A stretch of DNA of 64,000 nt. Source: an uncultured Oscillospiraceae bacterium (GTDB lineage: Bacteria > Bacillota > Clostridia > Oscillospirales > Acutalibacteraceae). Below the pieces are notes generated by a model that worked only from the letters and a program-made list of their open reading frames with translations, was not told where the DNA came from and did not search any database. Shown piece after piece: positions 34,272 through 42,361 of this stretch. The DNA is taken from the NCBI GenBank assembly GCA_900541565.1, contig UQKB01000010.1, positions 1 to 64,000 on the forward strand, read 5' to 3'. The number at the start of each line of letters is the position of its first letter. Position 1 is the stretch's first letter. Both the position numbers and the translations under genes were made by a program.

Positions 34272-34718
34272 ATGGATAACAACAATAACAACAACATTCC
34301 CCAGCAGGATCCCATGAACAACCAGCCGCAGCAGCCGCAGGAGCAGCAGCCTGTTTATCAGCAGCCGCCGATGAATACGCAGCCACCAATGGGACCCATG
34401 AAGGATCCCAACAAGGGTAAAGCGGTTGCCTCGCTTGTTTTGGGTATTGTCAGTATTGCAATCTCATGGTTTATTAGCGTTGGCGCAATTGTAACGCTGG
34501 CTCTTGGTATTGTTGGGATTATTCTTGCCAATAATTACAAAAAGAGCATGAATGAATATTCTACCAGCGGCGGATTGGCAACAGCCGGTATGGTTCTTTC
34601 CATTATTGGCGTAGCATGCTCCGGTATTGCGCTTGTAGGCTCCATTTGTGTAATTTGCAGTGTTGCAGGCATTGCGGGGTCTGGACTTTCCTATTCTTCT
34701 TTTTCTTCTTTATACTAA
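34272..34718 (+). CDS. DUF4190-type small membrane protein
   Basis: A 148-aa protein. Residues 1-48 are a low-complexity tail rich in N, Q and P; two or three membrane helices follow (about 49-75, 76-95, 105-140) with the GKAVASLVLGIVSIA start typical of DUF4190. The C-terminus is rich in S and Y. Function unknown; such proteins are often near cell-envelope genes. The Lgt-like gene follows 78 bases later. Confidence 0.75.
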   Translation: MDNNNNNNIPQQDPMNNQPQQPQEQQPVYQQPPMNTQPPMGPMKDPNKGKAVASLVLGIVSIAISWFISVGAIVTLALGIVGIILANNYKKSMNEYSTSGGLATAGMVLSIIGVACSGIALVGSICVICSVAGIAGSGLSYSSFSSLY

Positions 34719-34796
34719 TCTTTAATAATTGTCAAACGCGGGGCAGCGTGTTCTGTATTGCAGGGCACCTGCCTTGTTTTTTGGATGGAGGTTTTC

Positions 34797-35618
34797 ATGT
34801 TTCCACTGATTCATCTTTTTGGAAGAGAAATATCTACCTACAGTATTATGGCAGGGCTGGGAATCCTTGCTTGCTATCTGGCGGTTGTCCGGCCCGGGCT
34901 CAAACGTTGTAAAGATTTAAAAGGTACAACGGTTGTGACGCTTAGCCTTTGGGCGGCGCTGGGGCTTTTTCTTGGCGCACATCTGCTTTATGGCCTTACC
35001 CATGCCTGGAAGATCGGTTATGCGTTTACACACTTGGACAAGGTGTTCCAAAGCTGGGATTCCTTTATAGCCTATGGGATGGATATTTTTGGCGGCATGG
35101 TTTTTTACGGCGGCTTGATTGGGGCGGTGATTGCCGCGGCCATTTATTTAAAAGCCTCCAAACAGGATATAGCCGGTTATGCAGACCTATTAAGCCCGGC
35201 AATACCGCTGTTTCACGCTTTTGGCAGGATCGGCTGTTTTTTGGGTGGATGCTGCTATGGTGTGGAATCACCGTTTGGGTTTGTCTATACAAATTCACTG
35301 GCGCCAGAAGCAAACGGCGTTTCCCGTTTTCCTGTTCAGCTGGTGGAAGCGGCCGCAAATTTCTTGCTGGCAATTTGTATGCTTTGGCTTTTTCATAAGA
35401 AAAAGCTTAAAAAAGGCCGCTTGATTTTGGTTTATGGGCTGTCTTACCCGGTTATACGGTTTATCCTAGAATTCTGGCGCGGCGACCAGATCCGCGGGAT
35501 TTTTTTCGGGCTTTCCACATCACAATGGATCAGCCTTGCTGTGTTTGCAATATCGGCAGTCATTGCTCTGTGGGACTTTACCCGGAACAGAAAAATTAAA
35601 AAAGCTGTGCAGCAGTAA
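34797..35618 (+). CDS. Lgt-family membrane protein lacking the canonical active-site signature
   Basis: A 273-aa membrane protein with seven predicted helices aligned with Lgt. The segment that in true Lgt reads GRWGNFMNQEAFG (see lgt at 3914) is here GRIGCFLGGCCYG: the arginine is kept, but both asparagines and the glutamate are replaced by cysteine or glycine. It is therefore unlikely to be a standard prolipoprotein transferase. It may act on another phospholipid or acceptor. GGAGG is 5 bases before ATG. Start 34797 is preferred over an upstream TTG. Confidence 0.75.
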   Translation: MFPLIHLFGREISTYSIMAGLGILACYLAVVRPGLKRCKDLKGTTVVTLSLWAALGLFLGAHLLYGLTHAWKIGYAFTHLDKVFQSWDSFIAYGMDIFGGMVFYGGLIGAVIAAAIYLKASKQDIAGYADLLSPAIPLFHAFGRIGCFLGGCCYGVESPFGFVYTNSLAPEANGVSRFPVQLVEAAANFLLAICMLWLFHKKKLKKGRLILVYGLSYPVIRFILEFWRGDQIRGIFFGLSTSQWISLAVFAISAVIALWDFTRNRKIKKAVQQ

Positions 35619-35669
35619 AAAAACAAAAGCGTTATGCCGTTTTGCTCTTACTATGCGCAGGAAAGGAAG

Positions 35670-35714
35670 AACCCCGCAATACAACAAGCAAAATGCCTGT
35701 TGTATTGCGGGGTT
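35670..35714. terminator. terminator after the Lgt-like gene
   Basis: A 17-bp perfect stem (35670-35686 with 35698-35714) then TTTAGG. It also lies beyond the end of the convergent lectin-protease gene. Confidence 0.85.
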
Positions 35715-35759
35715 TTAGGTAAGAGGTTTTTTATTTACGCTGGCTATCCAAATGCGCGG

Positions 35760-38402
35760 TTAGCCTGCGTGCCTGGAGGCAAAGAAAATAATCTTGCGCA
35801 GGCAGTGGTCGCACCAGTAATCCGGTTTTTGCGTACGAACGACGTCTACACCCGGCAAGCCTCCCTGGCAGCAGGACCATACGCCGTTGTAGGCTTCACC
35901 GTTTGGGTCTTCCGTTATATGGTGAAACACCCCAAAATTGTGGGTAAATTCGTGCGCAATTACACCCACGTTGGAATACAGACCCTGGCACTGTTGGATG
36001 TTCATAATAAAAGCATTTCCTCCTGTACCAGTGTAGGCAAGTCCGCCGCGGGATCCATTTTCATAAACAGTTCCGGTATGCAAAGCCGCAAAGCTGCCGG
36101 GATGTAATTCCTGGTTATAGCTGGAAATCCAGCCCAGTAAAGTACCCCAGTCCTTATGATGTGTTTCATGTCCACAGGCGCTGCTGTTGCCGGAAGCGCA
36201 CTGGTCTACCGGGGAAAACACCTTTGTATAGCTTTTAACAAGATGAACAGAGGTTTTTTCATAAACTGCCTCCGACAGCTCCTCCCAGTACGATTTTAAA
36301 TGATTGACGATATGTATTTCAGGGTTTTCCTCCAGTACGGTCAGATCGGTACTCTGAACGATAGGTTCTAAGTACCATTCGTCGTTTCCGGTTCCAATAT
36401 AAGTGTACTGAATAATTTCATCGCCAGGCTCCTTGCCGTCATAGTAGACGTTTAAGCCTTTTGTAAAATTGCTGCATTCCGACACAATGCGGTAAGAAAG
36501 GCTGTCGCTGTTGCGAAGTACTTTAAAGCGCATGCCGCTGCTGTTGTCATAGGTTTTCAGTTCAATATCGGCATTATTGCTGTTGCCCGCCGGGTTTACA
36601 GACAGTCCTCTGGTGCTGTTCCCCAGCATGGTCATAATTTTATACGTTCCATCGCCGGCAGGGACAAATTTCCATTGCTGTCCCTTTCCGCCATTTCCTG
36701 TCCATTGGATGATATTGGTTCCGTCCTCATCATAGCCCCAATATACATCCAAATACAGGCCGCTGCTTTTGCTTTTAATATAGTACACACCGTCTGTTAA
36801 GGAGTTTTCTGCTACATAGTGGTTGTCATAATACACGTTTGTTTCAATCGCAGGCTCCAAAATCCAAGCGTCGTTCCAGCCGTCGTTGTAATTATATTGG
36901 ATAATACTGGCCCCAGAGAAATATGAAGCGGACTGAACGGTTACGCATTTTTCAAAACTGCTGTTCTTTGTAAGCAGGCGGTAGGAATAGCCGTCGCTGT
37001 TTTTTATAATTTTAAAATGCATGCCGTCATTTTGCGTGTTATATTCATTTAACAAAATAGCGGCGTCGTTGCTGTTTTGCGCGCCTTCTACAGATAAAAC
37101 CAAGTCTTGCCCGGAACTTGCATCCGATTGAATTTTAATTCCATTGGCAGTGTTTACAATTTTCCATCTTTGCGTGACCGCCTCTGGATCAAGCGTTTGC
37201 TGAATGACCTGTGTGCCGGCAGTTGTTGCACCGTTTGCAGTGTCAAGGTACAGGCCGCTGCGCCTGTTTTTAATATAGTAAGTTTTGTTGTCCTCAATTT
37301 GCATAACGGGCCGATCTTTTTCCAGAACCCAGCAGTCGTTTTGGCCGGCGTTATAGGTGTATTGAATAATATTAGCCCCATGCATTCCCCCGGCGCCATA
37401 AACGGTCATACACTTCTGGTAATTGGAAAGCTTGGTAAGAATACGGTAAGATTGCCCATCTGCATTTCTTACAAGCTTAAATTTCATGGCGTCGCTGTCT
37501 GTGTCGGCCTGCACCAGGATATTTGCATTGTTGGAAGTAGAAGCATTTTCAACAGCCAGCGTGTTTTGGCTGCTTAAAGCGGCGTTGGACAGCTTATAGG
37601 TTCCGTCGCTTTGCAGCGAAAACTTCCACTTTTGATTTTCTGTACCGCCAAAGCGGGACTGTTGCACATTGGTATTGTTTTCCCCCAGGCTTAAATATAA
37701 GCCGCTGTTGAGATTTTTCAGATAATATGTATCACCATCAATCGGTGTAGGTGTATGCTGTGGATCAAAGACAGAATAATCGTCGATGGGCGATTCAAAA
37801 AACCATTCGTCATTACAAATTGCACTATTATCATAGTCGTACTGTATGATTTTGGCACCATTCTGCTGGCTGGCACCCAGTACCGCCAACACTTTGCTGT
37901 AAGCGCTGCACTTGGTAAGAATCTTATAGCTTGTACCGTCCGACGTTGGCGCAATTTTAAATAAAATACTGCCTGCCGTGGTGGAAAGCGGCTGAACGTC
38001 TGCAACCGTGTTGTTTACGTTTATTGCCGGTGTTACGGAAATTGCCAAGGTATTGCCGCTTGCAAGCGACAACAGATGGTAGGTTCCGTCTCCCTCCGGA
38101 TCACTGAGCGTCCATTTCTGGTCGGCATTTCCGGTGTAGGCCTGTTGTGTGATAATGGTAACTTCTTCTTCTGTATCTTCGGTAAGGGTGATGTACTTTC
38201 CGCTGTTTTTTGACCGGATAAAATATGTGCGCCCCTCTATCGGCTTTTCCGGATCGGTATATCCGTAAGGCCGGTAGTCGTCTGCTGTTTCAGTTTCTGC
38301 TGTGCTGTCTGTCGTTGCACCAATGGGAATAACGGCTGTTAAAAACAGTATGACAGATAAAAGCGTGGCCAATGATATTTTTCCCATTTTTTTGATTTGC
38401 AT
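35760..38402 (-). CDS. secreted protein with four ricin-type lectin repeats and a C-terminal zinc protease motif
   Basis: An 880-aa exported protein (signal peptide to about residue 29). Four repeats of about 160 residues follow; each opens with a segment like TYYLKNLNSGLYLSL and closes with NDxWxLE (NDEWFFE, NDCWVLE, NDAWILE, NDEWYLE), and each has a QxW box (QKW, QRW, QQW) of ricin-type beta-trefoil lectins. Residues about 690-880 hold HEFTHNFGVFH at 817-827, the HEXXHXXGXXH zinc site of metzincins, and cysteine clusters (SCC, WCDHC). No methionine follows, so a classic Met-turn is missing. It probably binds glycans, perhaps mucin, and cuts an attached protein. AGGAGG precedes the ATG. Confidence 0.83.
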   Translation of the reverse strand: MQIKKMGKISLATLLSVILFLTAVIPIGATTDSTAETETADDYRPYGYTDPEKPIEGRTYFIRSKNSGKYITLTEDTEEEVTIITQQAYTGNADQKWTLSDPEGDGTYHLLSLASGNTLAISVTPAINVNNTVADVQPLSTTAGSILFKIAPTSDGTSYKILTKCSAYSKVLAVLGASQQNGAKIIQYDYDNSAICNDEWFFESPIDDYSVFDPQHTPTPIDGDTYYLKNLNSGLYLSLGENNTNVQQSRFGGTENQKWKFSLQSDGTYKLSNAALSSQNTLAVENASTSNNANILVQADTDSDAMKFKLVRNADGQSYRILTKLSNYQKCMTVYGAGGMHGANIIQYTYNAGQNDCWVLEKDRPVMQIEDNKTYYIKNRRSGLYLDTANGATTAGTQVIQQTLDPEAVTQRWKIVNTANGIKIQSDASSGQDLVLSVEGAQNSNDAAILLNEYNTQNDGMHFKIIKNSDGYSYRLLTKNSSFEKCVTVQSASYFSGASIIQYNYNDGWNDAWILEPAIETNVYYDNHYVAENSLTDGVYYIKSKSSGLYLDVYWGYDEDGTNIIQWTGNGGKGQQWKFVPAGDGTYKIMTMLGNSTRGLSVNPAGNSNNADIELKTYDNSSGMRFKVLRNSDSLSYRIVSECSNFTKGLNVYYDGKEPGDEIIQYTYIGTGNDEWYLEPIVQSTDLTVLEENPEIHIVNHLKSYWEELSEAVYEKTSVHLVKSYTKVFSPVDQCASGNSSACGHETHHKDWGTLLGWISSYNQELHPGSFAALHTGTVYENGSRGGLAYTGTGGNAFIMNIQQCQGLYSNVGVIAHEFTHNFGVFHHITEDPNGEAYNGVWSCCQGGLPGVDVVRTQKPDYWCDHCLRKIIFFASRHAG

Positions 38403-38566
38403 CCTAATATCCTCCTCTTTTTTACCTTGTCAGCCATACAAACAGAAAAAGCAGGCAGCAAAAAGCAATGAACATTTTTATGTACTGCCATGTGCACGTT
38501 TGATGGACTGATCCGTCCCAATACCAGCTTTTGTGTTGCTTCCCTCCTTCTCCCTTTCTTTTTAGT

Positions 38567-38591
38567 AATTGTGTGAAAATTTTACACAATT
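38567..38591. promoter_or_regulatory. 25-bp near-perfect palindrome upstream of the lectin-protease gene
   Basis: AATTGTGT, one unmatched pair, AAAATTTT, one unmatched pair, CACAATT, lying 165 bases upstream of the start codon at 38402. It is a likely repressor or activator site. Confidence 0.6.
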
Positions 38592-39058
38592 TAAGCCAAA
38601 ATAAAGCGACAAAAGCAGGTTGTCAATATGCGTATAAAAAGCCAAATATAATCGCATTTGTTGCTTTATTTCGTTTGTATTATAACATAGTACTAAAAAA
38701 CATGCAACATTTATTTTATGTTTTTTCTATTTTGTCTAAACATGTGGGCGTGTTGTATTTATATACTCTGAAAATAAGCGGGTAAAGGCTTATAACTGCA
38801 GGGGGAAAGAGGTATTGATAAACAAGTATATAGAACGAAATGTAAATAATATTTGTTATAAAATGCTTCAAAAAACCATAGTAGCTGCCTTTCTGAAGCA
38901 GTGCGAACGCTTGCAAGCAATAAAAAGCCAAAGGAAAGAAAAAGCACAAAAGATTTTATTTAAAATTCCTTATAATTCTATTAAGTAATTTTGCCTTTAC
39001 GGGTTATACGCTATAATGGCAAAGGATACCAATACGTTATGGGAAAGGGTTATGCAGA
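38592..39058. other. intergenic region before pyrE, no gene seen
   Basis: AT-rich sequence without a supported frame. A promoter for pyrE is visible at its right end: TTTTGC (38989-38994), 17 bp, TATAAT (39012-39017), with GGGAAAGGG as ribosome-site region. Confidence 0.6.
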
Positions 39059-39640
39059 ATGATTACAGAGGAAAGAGTACTTGAAATTTTAAAAGAGGCC
39101 GGTGTGTTGCTGGAAGGGCACTTTCGCCTGACCTCCGGCAGGCATTCCAACCGTTATTTGCAGTGTGCAAAAATTTTTAGAAATACAAAATACAGTGAAG
39201 AGCTTTGCATGGCGCTTGCACAGCAATTTGCCGGCGAGGGCGTGCAGGTTGTGATCGGCCCGGCGATGGGCGCTGTACAAATGGCGTATGAGGTAAGCCG
39301 GCATCTGCAATGTGAAAACTTTTTTGCAGAGCGCAACGACAAAGGGGCAATGGAGCTTAGAAGAGGTTTTGCTGTTACGCCCGGCATGAAGGTGCTGCTG
39401 GTGGAGGACGTGGTAACAACCGGCGGTTCTGTCAAAGAGGTGCTGGATCTTGTGCAGAATGCAGGCGGCATTGTTGTGGGTATAGGCTCGATCGTCAACC
39501 GCACCGGCGGCAAGGTCGATTTTGGCGTCCCGTTCAAGTCGGTCATTACGGTTGATGTAGAATCCTGGGAGCCGGAAGCCTGTCCGCTTTGTAAAGAGGG
39601 GAAGCTGCCGGTTGTCAAGCCCGGTTCCAGAAAGGTCTGA
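39059..39640 (+). CDS. pyrE: orotate phosphoribosyltransferase
   Basis: A 193-aa cytoplasmic enzyme adding phosphoribose from PRPP to orotate in UMP synthesis. The PRPP-binding motif is VLLVEDVVTTGGSVKEV, and the N-terminal LTSGRHSNRYLQCAK is typical of the longer, archaeal/clostridial-type PyrE. The C-terminus has a CPLCKEG pair. It is not next to other pyr genes here. Confidence 0.93.
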   Translation: MITEERVLEILKEAGVLLEGHFRLTSGRHSNRYLQCAKIFRNTKYSEELCMALAQQFAGEGVQVVIGPAMGAVQMAYEVSRHLQCENFFAERNDKGAMELRRGFAVTPGMKVLLVEDVVTTGGSVKEVLDLVQNAGGIVVGIGSIVNRTGGKVDFGVPFKSVITVDVESWEPEACPLCKEGKLPVVKPGSRKV

Positions 39641-39663
39641 GCATCCGGCGTATGGCCGGGTTT

Positions 39664-39696
39664 ACTGCCATCATGCTGTTTGGGCATGGTGGCAGT
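39664..39696. other. hairpin between pyrE and radC
   Basis: ACTGCCATCATGC pairs with GCATGGTGGCAGT with one wobble, and no T-run follows. Confidence 0.6.
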
Positions 39697-39759
39697 ACTA
39701 GTAGGGATAAAAATAGAAGCAATCACGGTGTATCTGGCAGCGTGGAGGTTTAAGGGCAG

Positions 39760-40467
39760 GTGAGGGCTTTGGCCAAAAACGACGACATGCATAAGGGGCA
39801 TAGGGACAGAATGCGCAAGAAATTTCTTGCAAACAGTTTAGACGGGTTTGAACCGCATGAAGCGCTTGAGCTTTTACTGTATTATGCCGTACCCAGAAAG
39901 GACACCAACCCGCTGGCACACCGTTTGCTGGATATGTTCGGGTCCATATCGGCCGTATTTGACGCGCCGGTCGATGCACTGATGCAAGCAGGCCTTACGC
40001 AGAGTGCCGCTGTGCTGATCAAGCTTTTCCCGCAAATGAGCCGCCTGTACCTGGACGACAAGCACAACAGCCAGAAAAAGGTGATTCGTGAAGAGGCAAT
40101 AGGGGAAATCTTGCTCAATAAGTTTATTGGGCGCGATTATGAAGCGGTCGTACTCTTGCTGCTGGATGCCAAATTGAAAGAAGTTTTCTGTGGGGTTATC
40201 AGCAAGGGCTCGGTTTCCGCCTGTGCGCTTTATGTTAGGAAAATTGTAGAAAATGCGCTGCTGTATAATGCAACCTACGCGGTGTTGGCGCACAATCATC
40301 CAAGCGGGGTGGCGTTGCCCTCACAAGAGGATTTAAACGCGACCATACAGGTGGCGGACGCCCTTGGATTGATCCACGTTACGTTGCTCGATCATATTGT
40401 GGTTGCTGACAACGACTATGTGTCCATTGCCCAGTCCGGCATTTTAAAGGAAGTCTTTGAAAGCTAA
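39760..40467 (+). CDS. radC: RadC-family JAB1/MPN domain protein
   Basis: A 235-aa protein of the RadC (YicR) family. The N-terminal helix-hairpin-helix region begins near MHKGHRDRMRKKFLANSLDG and the C-terminal metal-binding JAMM motif reads HNHPSGVALPSQED. The old DNA-repair label is doubtful; the biochemical role is unknown. The start is uncertain: GTG at 39760 with GGAGG 11 bases upstream, or TTG at 39769. Confidence 0.88.
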   Translation: MRALAKNDDMHKGHRDRMRKKFLANSLDGFEPHEALELLLYYAVPRKDTNPLAHRLLDMFGSISAVFDAPVDALMQAGLTQSAAVLIKLFPQMSRLYLDDKHNSQKKVIREEAIGEILLNKFIGRDYEAVVLLLLDAKLKEVFCGVISKGSVSACALYVRKIVENALLYNATYAVLAHNHPSGVALPSQEDLNATIQVADALGLIHVTLLDHIVVADNDYVSIAQSGILKEVFES

Positions 40468-40516
40468 GCAAGAGCGCGCAGGTTTAACCAAGGCGTGGTA
40501 ATAAAGAAACGATATA

Positions 40517-40554
40517 AAAATGGCGCTGTAGCCAAGAGGTTACAGCGCCATTTT
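40517..40554. terminator. bidirectional terminator between radC and the ABC exporter genes
   Basis: A 14-bp perfect stem, 40517-40530 with 40541-40554, flanked by A-run and T-run. Confidence 0.92.
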
Positions 40555-40576
40555 TTGTCTGTTTTATGGGACCTAT

Positions 40577-42361
40577 TTAAGCAAACTGGCTGTTATAAAG
40601 CTCTGCGTAAGCACCGCCTGCTTGCAAGAGTTCCATATGGTTGCCCTGTTCGATAATATTGCCGTGTTCCATGAACAGGATGGTATCTGCGTCCCGGATG
40701 GTGGACAGCCGATGAGCGATTACAAAACTGGTTCTTCCGTGCATAAGCTTGTTCATGGCCTTACCAATTTCTACTTCCGTGCGGGTATCCACGCTGGAGG
40801 TTGCCTCGTCCAAGATAATAATCGGCGGATTGCAGAGGAAAACACGTGCAATGGTCAGAAGCTGGCGCTGCCCGGCAGACAGGTTAGAGGCCTCATTATC
40901 CAGCATTGTGTCGTAGCCGTGCGGCATTGTGCGGATAAAGTAATCCACCTTGGCTGCTTTTGCCGCCGCAATAATCTCTTCCCGTGTTGCGTCCGGCTTG
41001 CTGTAGGCGATGTTTTCTGCTACCGTACCGCTGAACAGCCAGGTGTCCTGCAGCACCATGCCAAAATTTTTGCGCAGACCGCTGCGGGTCATTTCGGCGG
41101 CGTTAATGCCGTCCACTGTAATTTTACCACCGTTTACCTCGTAGAAGCGCATCAGCAGGTTGACCAGTGTGGTTTTGCCTGCGCCGGTGCTGCCTACTAC
41201 GGCAATTTTCTGTCCAGGCTTTGCCTCAAAGCTGATATCCCTCATCAGCGGTTGTTCCGGGCTGTATCCAAAGCTTACATGTTCAAATGCAATATGCCCT
41301 TCCGCCCGCTCCAGAAGGGCCGGTTTAATAGGATCAGGGATTTCTTCTTCGTCGTCCAGCAGCTCAAAAGTACGCTTTGCAGATGCCAACGCCGACTGCA
41401 GAGAGTTGATCATAAAGGAGGCTTCCGTCAAAGGCTCCGCTGTTTGGTTAATATATTGAAAGAACGCCTGGACAATGCCTACCGTCATGGTGCCGTTGAG
41501 CATGGCGTGACCCGCAATAATGGCAATGACCACGTGTGCCAGCCGGGTCAGCAGACGAATCAGCGGATTGACGCAGTTTGTTAAAAAGTCTGCTTTTTGG
41601 TTGGCAATACGGTTTTTCTCTGCAGCGGCAGTTACTTGCTCCAGGCTTTCCGCCTCATGATTATAGGCTTTGATAACGTTCCGACCATTGTAATATTCCT
41701 CTACGATGCCGGTCAGTTCGCCAATGGTTTCCTGCCGCTGTACCGCACAGCGCAGGTTTTTCTTAGCCACAACCTTTGTAATCCACATGCTGGCAAGCAT
41801 AAAGAGCAGGAAGATACAAGTCAGCAACACGCTGTAATAGAACATCACAACAAGGGAACCAATTACCGTACCAATGGCCACCAACAGCTTTAACAAGCCG
41901 GTTTGAAGCACTTCTGCAATTTTATCCAGGTCGCTGGTAACGCGGCTTAAAATCTCGCCGGCTTTATTCTGGTCAAAAAAGCGTAGAGGCAGCCGGTTTA
42001 ATTTTCGGGCGATCTGGTTGCGCAGCTCCAGGTTCAGGCTTTCCGCCACATTGGCCATCAGGTAGGACTGCAGATGGTAAAAAATCCAGGTAAAAAAGTA
42101 TTGGATACTCAACTGCATCAGTTCCTGCCCCATGTTTGTCCATGTGATGGAAAAAGGAGTTCCGCTGTTCCAGGCCGCCTGAATGCTCTGCCACAGATGG
42201 TCGATCACCTGCGCGCTGTACATGGGGTTCCAGATGCTAAGACCGATATAAATTATAATAGAGACAGCAACAACAGTAAGCCGGATACGTTGACCTTTTA
42301 GCTGGCTGAACAGCCGCACCACAGTGCTTTGGCTCTTTTGTTTTTTCATTGTCTGGTTCAT
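40577..42361 (-). CDS. heterodimeric ABC exporter, catalytic half
   Basis: A 594-aa half-transporter with six membrane helices (about 20-330) and an ATPase domain: Walker A GSTGAGKTTL, signature LSAGQRQLL, Walker B IIILDEATSS with catalytic glutamate, and the H-loop IAHRLSTI. With the overlapping partner gene it forms a heterodimer of the BmrCD/TM287-288 type, typically exporting drugs or lipids. This half keeps the consensus Walker B and H-loop residues. Confidence 0.93.
   Translation of the reverse strand: MNQTMKKQKSQSTVVRLFSQLKGQRIRLTVVAVSIIIYIGLSIWNPMYSAQVIDHLWQSIQAAWNSGTPFSITWTNMGQELMQLSIQYFFTWIFYHLQSYLMANVAESLNLELRNQIARKLNRLPLRFFDQNKAGEILSRVTSDLDKIAEVLQTGLLKLLVAIGTVIGSLVVMFYYSVLLTCIFLLFMLASMWITKVVAKKNLRCAVQRQETIGELTGIVEEYYNGRNVIKAYNHEAESLEQVTAAAEKNRIANQKADFLTNCVNPLIRLLTRLAHVVIAIIAGHAMLNGTMTVGIVQAFFQYINQTAEPLTEASFMINSLQSALASAKRTFELLDDEEEIPDPIKPALLERAEGHIAFEHVSFGYSPEQPLMRDISFEAKPGQKIAVVGSTGAGKTTLVNLLMRFYEVNGGKITVDGINAAEMTRSGLRKNFGMVLQDTWLFSGTVAENIAYSKPDATREEIIAAAKAAKVDYFIRTMPHGYDTMLDNEASNLSAGQRQLLTIARVFLCNPPIIILDEATSSVDTRTEVEIGKAMNKLMHGRTSFVIAHRLSTIRDADTILFMEHGNIIEQGNHMELLQAGGAYAELYNSQFA

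Noticed and set aside
34758..34796. TTG start for the Lgt-like protein
   Set aside because: The ATG at 34797 has GGAGG at the best distance and starts the first membrane segment correctly.
38348..38401. Short hydrophobic leader-peptide frame (about 17 codons) just before the lectin-protease gene
   Set aside because: No ribosome site and the composition is that of random AT-rich sequence; not enough to call.
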